The translations under genes and the position numbers were made by a program. Under the pieces are notes generated by a model that saw only the letters and a list, made by a program, of their open reading frames with translations, searched no databases and was not told the origin of the DNA. A DNA stretch of 64,000 nt from Hanstruepera ponticola (lineage in GTDB: Bacteria; Bacteroidota; Bacteroidia; Flavobacteriales; Flavobacteriaceae), in NCBI RefSeq assembly GCF_012931685.1, contig NZ_JABANC010000008.1, positions 1-64,000 on the forward strand, in the 5' to 3' direction. Position 1 is the stretch's first letter. Each line of letters begins with the position of its first letter. Of the stretch, positions 42,658 to 50,748 are shown in pieces.

Positions 42658-44058
42658 ATGAATTCATATGATGTAGCCATTATTGGCTCGGGACCTGGAG
42701 GATATGTTGCGGCTATTCGTTGTGCGCAATTAGGCATGAAAACAGCTTTAATTGAGAAATATGCCACGTTAGGCGGAACCTGTCTAAATGTAGGTTGTAT
42801 TCCAAGTAAAGCACTTTTAGATTCTTCGCACCATTACGAAGATGCCGTCAAGCATTTTGAAGAGCATGGTATTGATATTCCTGGTGAAGTTAAGGTGAAT
42901 TTAAAGCAAATGATTGCACGTAAGCAGTCAGTTGTAGATCAAACTACTGGAGGAATTGATTTTTTAATGAAGAAGAATAAGGTTGATGTTTACCAAGGTT
43001 TAGGTAGCTTTAAGGATGATACTCATATCACGATTAAAGGTGAAAAAGATGAAGAAATTGAAGCTAAAAATATTATTATAGCTACTGGAAGTAAGCCTTC
43101 AAATTTACCATTCATAGACATTGATAAAGAGCGCATTATAACCTCAACAGAAGCTTTAAAACTTAAAGAAGTTCCAAAGCATTTAATCGTTATTGGTGGT
43201 GGTGTTATTGGTTTAGAATTAGGACAAGTTTACAGACGTTTAGGTGCTGAAGTTACTGTGGTAGAATATATGGATCGTATCATTCCAACCATGGATTCTG
43301 GTTTATCAAAAGAATTGAATAAAGTTTTTAAGAAAGCCAAATTCACCATGAATGTTTCTCACAAAGTAAAATCGGTTGAGCGAAAAGGTGATGAAGTTAT
43401 CGTTAAAGCTGATAACAAGAAAGGTGAAGAAGTTGAAATAAAAGGAGACTACTGTTTAGTGTCTGTAGGACGTCGTCCATATACCGATGGCTTAAATGCT
43501 GAAGCAGCAGGTGTGAAGCTAAATGATAGAGGACAAGTTGAGGTTAATGAGCATTTACAAACATCAGCATCAAATATTTACGCCATTGGCGATGTTATAA
43601 AAGGTGCCATGCTAGCCCATAAAGCCGAAGAAGAAGGTGTTTTTGTAGCTGAAACTATAGCAGGACAAAAACCACATATTGATTATAACTTAATTCCAGG
43701 TGTTGTTTACACATGGCCAGAAGTTGCTGCTGTTGGTAAAACAGAAGAAGAATTAAAAGAGGCTGGTGTGGATTATAAAGTTGGTCAATTTCCAATGCGT
43801 GCTTTAGGTAGAAGTAGAGCCAGCATGGATTTAGATGGTTTTGTAAAGATATTGGCAGATAAAACTACCGATGAAATTTTAGGTGTTCACATGATTGGCG
43901 CACGAGCTGCGGATATGATTGCTGAAGCTGTAGTAGCTATGGAATACAGAGCATCTGCAGAAGATGTTTCCAGAATGTCTCATGCACACCCTACATTTAC
44001 CGAAGCCATTAAGGAAGCCGCTTTAGCTGCTACTGAAGATAGAGCATTGCATATTTAA
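42658..44058 (+). CDS. lpd: Dihydrolipoyl dehydrogenase (E3)
   Basis: 466 residues, normal. FAD motif 'IIGSGPGGYVAAIRCAQLG'; redox disulphide in 'GGTCLNVGCIPSKALL'; NAD motif 'VIGGGVIGLELGQVYRRLGAEVTVVE'; 'YAIGDVIKGAMLAHKAEEEG'; C-terminal active-site His-Glu in 'SHAHPTFTEAIKEA'. Flavoprotein that reoxidises lipoyl groups in pyruvate, 2-oxoglutarate, branched-chain dehydrogenase and glycine-cleavage complexes. Stands alone with no E1/E2 genes nearby, so probably shared by several complexes. Confidence 0.97.
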   Translation: MNSYDVAIIGSGPGGYVAAIRCAQLGMKTALIEKYATLGGTCLNVGCIPSKALLDSSHHYEDAVKHFEEHGIDIPGEVKVNLKQMIARKQSVVDQTTGGIDFLMKKNKVDVYQGLGSFKDDTHITIKGEKDEEIEAKNIIIATGSKPSNLPFIDIDKERIITSTEALKLKEVPKHLIVIGGGVIGLELGQVYRRLGAEVTVVEYMDRIIPTMDSGLSKELNKVFKKAKFTMNVSHKVKSVERKGDEVIVKADNKKGEEVEIKGDYCLVSVGRRPYTDGLNAEAAGVKLNDRGQVEVNEHLQTSASNIYAIGDVIKGAMLAHKAEEEGVFVAETIAGQKPHIDYNLIPGVVYTWPEVAAVGKTEEELKEAGVDYKVGQFPMRALGRSRASMDLDGFVKILADKTTDEILGVHMIGARAADMIAEAVVAMEYRASAEDVSRMSHAHPTFTEAIKEAALAATEDRALHI

Positions 44059-44068
44059 CAAAAGCATT

Positions 44069-44095
44069 GTCACACTGAGCTTGTCGAAGTGTCTC
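44069..44095. repeat. Short REP-like palindromic element
   Basis: Contains CACTGAGCTTGTCGAAGTG, flanked so that ACACT (44072-44076) and AGTGT (44088-44092) pair. From memory this sequence recurs in intergenic regions of many Flavobacteriia and other genomes. Only one copy was noticed here. Confidence 0.5.
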
Positions 44096-44106
44096 AAAAT
44101 ATTGAA

Positions 44107-44133
44107 AAGCAACCTATTGGGTTGCTTTTTTTC
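44107..44133 (+). terminator. Intrinsic terminator of lpd
   Basis: AAGCAACC (44107-44114) pairs with GGTTGCTT (44120-44127), followed by a T-run. Confidence 0.85.
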
Positions 44134-44253
44134 TTTATAACTATTTTTAATTCTTAAAAGCATGTTGTTGATTATAAATTTTGAAAAAGCTAACTTCGCT
44201 TATCATAGGATATAAAACATTAAAACGATTTCATATCAAGTCGTTAGCCATAA

Positions 44254-44673
44254 TTATGACTGAACGCTAACTAATTTGTCGAATATGATTTTCTTATTGG
44301 ACTCATTTAAGGACAATTTATATAAATCCTCTGACTGAATACACTCTAAAACTTTTTTATATAAATATGCCTTTGACTCGTCTGTAATGTTATCTGAACC
44401 TTGAGAGCCTGTTTTAGGATGAACAAACATTAAGTAAAGTGATTCCTTTTTGATTACTAACAAAAAATAAATTCTGAATCCACCACGACCACCAAGTCTT
44501 TTTTTAATATAAGGGATTTCATCACTATGGTTAAGTCTTGTTCCCGAACGAAGTTGTTCTAATGTTTTATCAAAAAAATAATTGATTATTTCCTGTTCTA
44601 TTGTTCGATACGACTTTTTAGATTTTAGTTTTTCAAATTCAACCTTAAAGTCCTCTAAACAATATAATTCCAT
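44254..44673 (-). CDS. Possible RelE/HigB-like toxin
   Basis: 139 residues. The central part 'IPYIKKRLGGRGGFRIYFLLVIKKESLYLMFVHPKTG' resembles the RelE/ParE/HigB fold: basic patch, 'GRGGFRIYF' strand, then a strand ending 'VHPKTG'. It is longer than classical RelE (about 90 residues) owing to N- and C-terminal extensions. Follows a helical-protein gene by 2 nt, as in type II toxin-antitoxin operons, and lies within inverted repeats. If real, it would be an mRNA interferase. Family assignment is weak; it may be an unrelated small protein. Confidence 0.55.
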   Translation of the reverse strand: MELYCLEDFKVEFEKLKSKKSYRTIEQEIINYFFDKTLEQLRSGTRLNHSDEIPYIKKRLGGRGGFRIYFLLVIKKESLYLMFVHPKTGSQGSDNITDESKAYLYKKVLECIQSEDLYKLSLNESNKKIIFDKLVSVQS

Positions 44674-44675
44674 TT

Positions 44676-45140
44676 TTAAACAAGAGACAATTTTTGAGTA
44701 GTTTCAATAAAATCTGGCATTTCAGGTAGAAAGAAGAATACAGATTCTAAATCCTCATAAGATTCTTTCAATTCATCAATGGAATTTTTAAAATCTTTAA
44801 CTTCTTCTTTTGCAATACCTTTTCTTCTCAAATAATTCATTGAAATGTATTGTCGAATCAAAGAAGTCCTTAAATCTTTAGCGGAAGAAATTATGTCATT
44901 CAAAACCATTAAACATTCTTCATCTAAATCATTAAGCCAAGTAATACTTTCAATTCTCTGATTAATATCGTAGATTTTTTGAGTTTTATCTTTTAAATTA
45001 CTTTTAAAATCAAGTATAGCATCCAAAAGAGAATTTACTTTTTCTTCATCTAACAATGGAGCTTTTTTCTCTTCGAAAGAAAAGCTTCTCACACTAGAAA
45101 AAGTATCAACAATCGCTGATTTAGGAGATAAACATTCCAT
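44676..45140 (-). CDS. Helical protein, possible antitoxin partner
   Basis: 154 residues, almost wholly helical with two coiled-coil stretches (about 33-70, 'LLDAILDFKSNLKDKTQKIYDI', and 110-140, 'VKDFKNSIDELKESYEDLESV'). No HTH, signal peptide or membrane helix seen. I do not recognise a family. First gene of the pair with the RelE-like gene (2-nt gap), which is the typical antitoxin position; the role is inferred from order only. Confidence 0.5.
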   Translation of the reverse strand: MECLSPKSAIVDTFSSVRSFSFEEKKAPLLDEEKVNSLLDAILDFKSNLKDKTQKIYDINQRIESITWLNDLDEECLMVLNDIISSAKDLRTSLIRQYISMNYLRRKGIAKEEVKDFKNSIDELKESYEDLESVFFFLPEMPDFIETTQKLSLV

Positions 45141-45350
45141 TTTGGCTAACGGTTTTATAAATTCAATTTACAAAATATTTAACAAATATAAATAACTATG
45201 GCTAACAACGTATATAAAAAATAGCTAATTCTTTGCCAAACAAGTTTGTATTGCATCTTTATTAACGGTATTTTAGTCGGAAAAGTATGTGATTAGTTAC
45301 ACGCAACTATTCTTATACAACACCTATAAGCGAATCCCATATTTTGCATC

Positions 45351-46067
45351 TTAATACTGCTCCAAAACCTTTAACACCTCTTTTTTATAACTTCTGCTAA
45401 TGGTTAAGGCTTGGTTTCCAACCACAACATGCTCATTGGTAAATGAGGTAATATTGGCAATAGAAACAATAAACGACCGGTGAATGCGTAAAAAATATTT
45501 TGCTGGTAATTTGGCTTCAATAGCCGTTATGGTTTCTCGTGTTACTATGGTTTCGTTTGGTAAGTGTATTTTAATATAATCGCTGTAACTTTCAATGTAA
45601 ATTACAGAATCAAAATCAACTTTAATCATACGTCTGTCTGCACGAACAAACATAAATGGGTTTGCTTCTGGTTGTGGTAAAACAGATTGGTTTGAAGTAG
45701 CATAGATATCAAAATAGGTATTCACGGCTTTTAGTAAGCGATCAAAAGAAATGGGTTTTAATAAATAATCTACCGCTTGAAGCTCAAACCCTTCCACAGC
45801 ATAATCACGGTAAGCTGTTGTGAAAATGATTCTTATATCCTTATTGATAGATTTTGCAAAGGAAATACCACTAATTTCTGGCATATTAATATCTAAAAAA
45901 ACGAGGTTGATGTCATGCGTACTAATAATATTAAAGGCTTCCATGGCATGACTGCAACTAGCTACAACAGTAATAGCATCAATTTTAGAAAGATGTGTGG
46001 CAATAACTTCGCGAGCGATAGCTTCGTCATCAACAATAAGACAATTAATGTTTGTTTTTACTGACAA
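45351..46067 (-). CDS. LytTR-family response regulator
   Basis: 238 residues. Receiver domain with phospho-acceptor Asp in 'NLVFLDINMPEISG', 'FTTAYRDYAVEGFELQAVDYLLKPI' (conserved Thr and Lys). C-terminal LytTR DNA-binding domain ('DSVIYIESYSDYIKIHLPNETIVTRETITAIEAKL', 'RIHRSFIVSIANI'). Gene starts directly after the kinase stop. Targets not known; the divergent ExbB-like/esterase genes are candidates. Confidence 0.95.
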   Translation of the reverse strand: MSVKTNINCLIVDDEAIAREVIATHLSKIDAITVVASCSHAMEAFNIISTHDINLVFLDINMPEISGISFAKSINKDIRIIFTTAYRDYAVEGFELQAVDYLLKPISFDRLLKAVNTYFDIYATSNQSVLPQPEANPFMFVRADRRMIKVDFDSVIYIESYSDYIKIHLPNETIVTRETITAIEAKLPAKYFLRIHRSFIVSIANITSFTNEHVVVGNQALTISRSYKKEVLKVLEQY

Positions 46068-47123
46068 TTATTCGGTTTTTAAAATAAGTTTGACATGAAA
46101 TAACGAATTATCTTGTGAAATGTCAAGTTGGTACTTAGTATGATACAATATATCTAAACGCTTTTTAATGTTTTGTAGTCCAATTCCATTTTCTAAATCA
46201 GAAGCTTCACTCAAACTACTATTAGTAATGTTGAACTCAATGGTATCATCATGAGTTGTTAATGTAATATCTAATGTCAGAACACCTTCAACGAGGCTTC
46301 CGTGTTTAAAGCTATTTTCAACAAAAGGCAGTAGGAGCATAGGTGCAATTTTTGTTGTTTCGCTTATTGAGTGATATATAAAACTAGTATTGAGCGTGTT
46401 ATTAAAACGCATTTTTTCTAACTCAATATAATCTTCTATATGGTTTATTTCATCGGTTAATAATACAAAAGGTTTGTTGATTTGATAGAGTAAATAATCC
46501 AAAAGGTTTGAAAGCTTTAAAATCATTTCAGGTGTTTCGTCGGCTTTTTTTAGAGCAAAACCATATAGCGTATTCAAGGTATTAAATAAGAAATGCGGAT
46601 GTATTTGCATTTTTAAATAGTTAAGCTCTTGTTCTTTAAGCTTTAGTTGGGTTTCTAGGATTTTAGTCTCTAACTGTTTTGTTTTTTCTGTGTTTTTTAG
46701 ATTCAATTTTAGCAATTTAAAAGCGCTAACAATAATAACTACCAGATAAACACCAGTTCCTACAAACAGCATGTTTCTGGTAAGCGGATTCATATCCTTG
46801 TATTCAAAATTAGCCAGATATATCAAACTAAAGAAAATAGAAACCATTATCAGGTATCCCGAAATAATAAGTGTGTACAAACTATAGACACCAAAACTCA
46901 AATACCGTTTCTTTATTAAGTAATCTGGAATAAGTTTATAAATAGAGACATAGGTGGTAGCTATTGTAATAGGCATTAAGAAGAGTGAAAATTGTAGTGT
47001 ATCATTAAAATTTTTACTGTCTGCTCCAAAAAAATAGGTAAAAAAAACCAGTACAGCACACCAAAATATAGCATGTAAAAATGCTCGAGTAATAAATTTC
47101 AAGATAACTTTCTGGGTTGTCAC
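46068..47123 (-). CDS. LytS-type sensor histidine kinase
   Basis: 351 residues with a GTG start at 47123. Four membrane helices in about 12-140, a coiled coil (about 143-168), then the His_kinase domain: phospho-acceptor His in 'QIHPHFLFNTLNTLYGFALKKA', and the ATP site 'LPFVENSFKHG' and 'GIGLQNIKKRLDILY'. No extracellular sensor domain, so it would sense within the membrane. Operon with the LytTR regulator. Confidence 0.93.
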   Translation of the reverse strand: MTTQKVILKFITRAFLHAIFWCAVLVFFTYFFGADSKNFNDTLQFSLFLMPITIATTYVSIYKLIPDYLIKKRYLSFGVYSLYTLIISGYLIMVSIFFSLIYLANFEYKDMNPLTRNMLFVGTGVYLVVIIVSAFKLLKLNLKNTEKTKQLETKILETQLKLKEQELNYLKMQIHPHFLFNTLNTLYGFALKKADETPEMILKLSNLLDYLLYQINKPFVLLTDEINHIEDYIELEKMRFNNTLNTSFIYHSISETTKIAPMLLLPFVENSFKHGSLVEGVLTLDITLTTHDDTIEFNITNSSLSEASDLENGIGLQNIKKRLDILYHTKYQLDISQDNSLFHVKLILKTE

Positions 47124-47179
47124 GCAAAATATTTTGAATACAATAATACGATGTTTTTAATATGATATTATAAATTGTA

Positions 47180-47247
47180 GATGAATAACGGATTTTAGTC
47201 TTGTTTCAACAGAAAGGTTAATACAAGAACTAATTTGGTTGTTCATC
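47180..47247. repeat. Inverted repeat in the kinase/ExbB-like intergenic region
   Basis: GATGAATAAC (47180-47189) and GTTGTTCATC (47238-47247), nine of ten positions complementary, 48 nt apart, between the divergent kinase and ExbB-like genes. A TAAATTTG -7-like element lies at 47279-47286. A possible regulator site; could be chance. Confidence 0.3.
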
Positions 47248-47314
47248 GCATTTAAAAATGTAAACACGTTAACTTGTATAAATTTGACCATACTCTAATT
47301 TAAAAACATCAACT

Positions 47315-47722
47315 ATGAATTTTTACGTTTTGTTTCCTAAAGTTGCGATTCTCTTAAATCCTTTTATTGATAGATTTAATGAAGGTGGTCCGTTAATGAT
47401 GTCGTTAATAACCATTTGCTTAATCTTATCTATTGTATTTTTAATCAAAGGATTTTTAAGTGCAAAAACGAATATCAATCAATCAAAAAAAATGTTAGCA
47501 CTAGCTATAGATAGTAGTTTGCTGGGTTTAGTTATTGGTTTTTTTGCTTCTGTAATAGGATTAATTACGGCCTTTGATTCTGTTGAAGCCATGGGTGATC
47601 CTGACCCATCTATTTTTGCAGGTGGATTAAAAGTATCTTTACTAACGGCAGTATATGGCTTATTAACCTTTATTATTGCTCGAGTAGGTATCCTAATCTT
47701 AAGAGGCTTACAAAAAGACTAA
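47315..47722 (+). CDS. Small MotA/TolQ/ExbB-like membrane protein
   Basis: 135 residues with three hydrophobic segments (about 25-45, 65-90 and 103-128). 'LALAIDSSLLGLVIGFFASVIGLITAFDSVEAMGDPDPSIFAGGLKVSLLTAVYGLLTFIIARV' matches the proton-channel core of ExbB/TolQ. Shorter than ExbB (about 240) and without an adjacent ExbD/TolR gene, so a partner must be elsewhere or the role differs. 23 nt before the esterase gene, likely one operon. Confidence 0.8.
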   Translation: MNFYVLFPKVAILLNPFIDRFNEGGPLMMSLITICLILSIVFLIKGFLSAKTNINQSKKMLALAIDSSLLGLVIGFFASVIGLITAFDSVEAMGDPDPSIFAGGLKVSLLTAVYGLLTFIIARVGILILRGLQKD

Positions 47723-47745
47723 TCTACAAAATCAAATAAATCAAA

Positions 47746-48975
47746 ATGCGAACAGTTTTATATGTAATTATTGGCCTTGTTTTACAACAAACTATCTGCG
47801 CCCAATCGGACTATTTGTATCAAATAGGAAAAAAAGATAGCGTCTATTCTAATATCCTTAATGAATCTAGAGATATTTATGTTCAACTGCCATATAGTTA
47901 TAATGCAAATTCAAATGAAAAGTACCCTGTTATTTATATTTTAGATGGCGATGTACTACTGCCAACAGTTGTTAATATTCACGATTTTTATAGTGGCGGT
48001 TTTATGCCAGAAATGATTATCGTAGGTATTTCTAATGCTGTAAACAGAACTAGAGATTTAACGACTTCAAAAATCACATCAAGACGCGGAATGCCTTATA
48101 ATGAAGAACATGGTGAGGCAAAACATTTCTTATCTTTTATAAAAACCGAACTCATTCCGTACATAGAGGGCAAATACCCAGTTACCAATTACAGAACATT
48201 AATTGGGCACTCTTATGCTGGATTATTTGCTATATATACTATGCTAAATCAGCCAGATTTATTTGCAAATTATATAAGTATCGATCCTAGTTTAGATTGG
48301 GATGATCAAAAAATTATGAAACAAGCTAAATCAGATTTTTTGAATAAGAATTTCAATGGAAAAGGCTTATTTATGTCTTTAGGAGGACAATTGCACATGC
48401 AAGATTCTGGTATAACTATAGACAACGTCATGCAAGATTCTTCTGAATATACTTTGTTTGCACGTTCTAATATTGAATTAGCCCAATTTATTGATAAAAA
48501 CGAATCAATCGGACTTAATTACGAATGGCAATTCTATGCTAACGATTTACATGGAACTATTCCGCAACCTTCAATTAAAGATGGTTTGATATCACTTTTT
48601 CAGTGGTACCAAATGGAAAATACTGATGCTATTAATAACCCAGAAACATCAGTTAGTGAATTAATAAGAATAATTGAAAATCGAGAAGCGAAATTAAAAG
48701 CTCATTTTGGTTATTCAGTAGCACCATATCCTGAAGATCTTTTAAATATGTCTGGTTATATGAATATGGAAATGGGGCAACCCGATAAATCTAAAATGTA
48801 CTTCGAAAAAGCTATACAGTATTATCCTGAAAGTGCCAATGTATATGACTCTATGGCAGATTATTATGAATCTCAAAAGGATTATGCTAATGCTTTAAGA
48901 TGCGTTTCAAAGGCATTTGAAATAAGCGGTTCGGATTATCATAAAGAAAGACTTGAAAAATTAAAAAAGTTGTAA
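47746..48975 (+). CDS. Secreted esterase (Fes/IroE-like) with C-terminal TPR
   Basis: 409 residues. Signal peptide about 1-19 (MRTVLYVIIGLVLQQTICAQ). Alpha/beta hydrolase of the esterase D / trilactone-esterase type: 'NEKYPVIYILDGD', nucleophile Ser in 'TLIGHSYAGLFAIYTM', 'SIDPSLDWDD', catalytic His in 'NDLHGTIP'. The C terminus (about 315-405) holds two TPR-like pairs ('SGYMNMEMGQPDKSKMYFEKAIQYYPE'). Periplasmic or secreted ester hydrolase; the substrate (ferric siderophore or other ester) is not shown. Confidence 0.85.
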   Translation: MRTVLYVIIGLVLQQTICAQSDYLYQIGKKDSVYSNILNESRDIYVQLPYSYNANSNEKYPVIYILDGDVLLPTVVNIHDFYSGGFMPEMIIVGISNAVNRTRDLTTSKITSRRGMPYNEEHGEAKHFLSFIKTELIPYIEGKYPVTNYRTLIGHSYAGLFAIYTMLNQPDLFANYISIDPSLDWDDQKIMKQAKSDFLNKNFNGKGLFMSLGGQLHMQDSGITIDNVMQDSSEYTLFARSNIELAQFIDKNESIGLNYEWQFYANDLHGTIPQPSIKDGLISLFQWYQMENTDAINNPETSVSELIRIIENREAKLKAHFGYSVAPYPEDLLNMSGYMNMEMGQPDKSKMYFEKAIQYYPESANVYDSMADYYESQKDYANALRCVSKAFEISGSDYHKERLEKLKKL

Positions 48976-48996
48976 AACAAACAATTTTTGAAAAAC

Positions 48997-49025
48997 AAAA
49001 AACGACTAAAATGGTCGTTTTTTTT
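48997..49025 (+). terminator. Intrinsic terminator of the esterase operon
   Basis: AAAAAACGAC (48997-49006) pairs with GTCGTTTTTT (49014-49023) with a 7-nt loop, then more T. Confidence 0.85.
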
Positions 49026-49096
49026 ATACCTGTCTGTTTTACAAGATGTTAATAGATGTGTTCAAATCTTTTTTATATAGGTTTAATTAAATTTTG

Positions 49097-49266
49097 GTGT
49101 CTAATAAAATTTAAAGATATTAGACACTGATTAATAGTGCAGCTGCGAATAATCAAGTTGACATTCAGAGCGAACTTATGTATGGTAATAAGTTATTGTT
49201 AGGAAGGTTTTGAATACAAACGAGGTTATTTGCGAATCCCTTGCCGCTAGGCGAGGGATTTTTTCT
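49097..49266 (+). ncRNA. Possible small RNA ending at an intrinsic terminator
   Basis: Perfect stem GTGTCTAATA (49097-49106) / TATTAGACAC (49118-49127), then about 100 nt of unstructured or weakly structured sequence, then an 11-bp terminator stem at 49235-49260 followed by T-rich sequence. The upstream gene is already terminated at 49025 and the downstream gene seems to have its own promoter, so a transcript must start between. No Rfam family assigned from memory. The start is a guess. Confidence 0.35.
49235..49266 (+). terminator. Strong intrinsic terminator of an unassigned transcript
   Basis: AATCCCTTGCC (49235-49245) pairs with GGCGAGGGATT (49250-49260), one wobble, loop GCTA, then TTTTTTC. 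Confidence 0.75.
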
Positions 49267-49329
49267 TTCTTAAGCAGTTATTTAAGTCTTTTTTTTAAGC
49301 CGTATCTTTACACTTCTTAAAATTTAATA

Positions 49330-50745
49330 ATGAAAGTACTTCTTACTGGCGCAACGGGATACATTGGAAAACGCTTATTACCTGTGCTTTGTGATTTAGG
49401 TTATGACGTAGTTTGTTGTGTGCGTGATGAAAGTAGGTTTAGTCCACCAGAATATTTAAGAAAGCAAATATCCGTTATTCAATTGGATTTGCTAAAAAAA
49501 GAGACATTAGCCAATGTTCCAAATGATATTGATGGTGCATTCTATTTGGTGCATTCTATGTCATCTTCGGCTGATTATGAAAAACTGGAAGCCGATTCAG
49601 CGAATAATTTTATGCAGGCGGTTTCAAAAACAAACATTGATCATGTTATTTATTTAACGGGAATCATCAATGAAGATGAACTGTCAAAACATCTAACCTC
49701 ACGAAAAAAAGTAGAGGATATATTGAGCAGTGGTAAATTCAATTTCACTGCACTACGAGCAGGAATCATTATTGGGTCAGGTAGTGCTTCATTTGAAATA
49801 ATTAGGGATTTGGTTGAAAAACTACCCGTAATGATAACGCCTAAATGGTTGAATACAAGTTGCCAGCCTATTGGAATCTCTGATGTCATTAAATTTCTAT
49901 CTAAAACACTATTTCATAAAGCTACTTATAATAGCAATTATGACATTGGAGGTCCAGATATTTTAACCTATAAGGAAATGCTTTTAGAGTTTGGAAGGGT
50001 TAGAGGTTTAAAGCGTTTTATTTATACTGTACCAGTAATGACACCGAGATTATCATCATATTGGTTGTATTTTGTAACATCTACGTCATATAGGTTGGCT
50101 GTTGCTTTGGTTGACAGCATGAAAGTTGAAGTTATTTGTAGAAATGATGACTTAAACAGACTACTGAATTTAAAGCCGCTGGGATATACAGAGTGTCTGA
50201 AACGTGCCTTTAGTAAAATTGAAAATAATGAAATTGTTTCTAGTTGGAAAGATGCATATGTAAGTAGTGGCATGAATAATAAGATTTCACATTTCATACA
50301 AGTGCCAACTTATGGTTGTTTTATTGATAAACGTGAAATGGACTTCAATAATCGTGAAGCAACAATTAATAAAATATGGAGTATAGGAGGACAAACAGGA
50401 TGGTACTTTGGAAATTGGTTGTGGCAAATTAGAGGGTATTTAGACAAAATGGTAGGTGGAGTTGGGTTAAGACGAGGTCGCACTAATATCAACACATTGC
50501 ATGTTGGTGATGCTCTTGATTTTTGGCGCGTATTGTATGCAAATAAGGAAGAGGGACGCTTATTGCTTTTAGCTGAAATGAAATTACCTGGTGAGGCTTG
50601 GTTGGAATTTAAGGTTAAAGACAATAAAATAATACAAACAGCTACTTTTAGACCTTTAGGAATTTATGGACGATTGTATTGGTATAGCGTATGGCCTTTT
50701 CATGGATTGATTTTTAAGAATATGCTACAGAAAATAGCTGAATAA
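49330..50745 (+). CDS. NAD(P)-binding SDR/epimerase with DUF2867 domain
   Basis: 471 residues. Rossmann start 'MKVLLTGATGYIGKRLLPVL' (GxxGxxG), 'DGAFYLVHSMSSSADYEKLEADSANNF' and 'VIYLTGII' of the atypical SDR group, about 1-290. The C-terminal 170 residues are DUF2867 ('IWSIGGQTGWYFGNWLWQIRGYLDKMVGGVGLRRGR', 'RPLGIYGRLYWYSVWPFH'). Fusions of these two domains are common in Bacteroidota; no substrate is known. Its end lies 3 nt from the convergent helicase. Confidence 0.88.
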   Translation: MKVLLTGATGYIGKRLLPVLCDLGYDVVCCVRDESRFSPPEYLRKQISVIQLDLLKKETLANVPNDIDGAFYLVHSMSSSADYEKLEADSANNFMQAVSKTNIDHVIYLTGIINEDELSKHLTSRKKVEDILSSGKFNFTALRAGIIIGSGSASFEIIRDLVEKLPVMITPKWLNTSCQPIGISDVIKFLSKTLFHKATYNSNYDIGGPDILTYKEMLLEFGRVRGLKRFIYTVPVMTPRLSSYWLYFVTSTSYRLAVALVDSMKVEVICRNDDLNRLLNLKPLGYTECLKRAFSKIENNEIVSSWKDAYVSSGMNNKISHFIQVPTYGCFIDKREMDFNNREATINKIWSIGGQTGWYFGNWLWQIRGYLDKMVGGVGLRRGRTNINTLHVGDALDFWRVLYANKEEGRLLLLAEMKLPGEAWLEFKVKDNKIIQTATFRPLGIYGRLYWYSVWPFHGLIFKNMLQKIAE

Positions 50746-50748
50746 GCA

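Larger units (their letters stand above)
44242..45210. repeat. Imperfect inverted repeats bordering a two-gene cassette
   Basis: Left copy CGTTAGCCATAATTAT (44242-44257), right copy ATAACTATGGCTAACAACG (45192-45210). Reverse-complemented, the left reads ATAATTATGGCTAACG, matching the right at all but two of sixteen positions. A further TGGCTAACGG lies at 45143-45152. The left copy includes the stop codon of the toxin-like gene. This could mark an inserted cassette. Confidence 0.45.
48976..49329. other. 354-bp intergenic region with two terminators and a hairpin
   Basis: Contents: terminator of the esterase gene (48997-49025), a 10-bp hairpin (49097-49127), a second strong terminator (49235-49266) and a -7-like TATCTTTA (about 49304-49311) for the next gene. 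No open frame of note. Two terminators in succession suggest a separate transcript between them. Confidence 0.6.

Noticed and set aside
44242-45210. Integron attC sites around the toxin-like pair
   Set aside because: The GCTAAC/GTTAGC borders do not fit the RYYYAAC/GTTRRRY core and there is no integrase gene.
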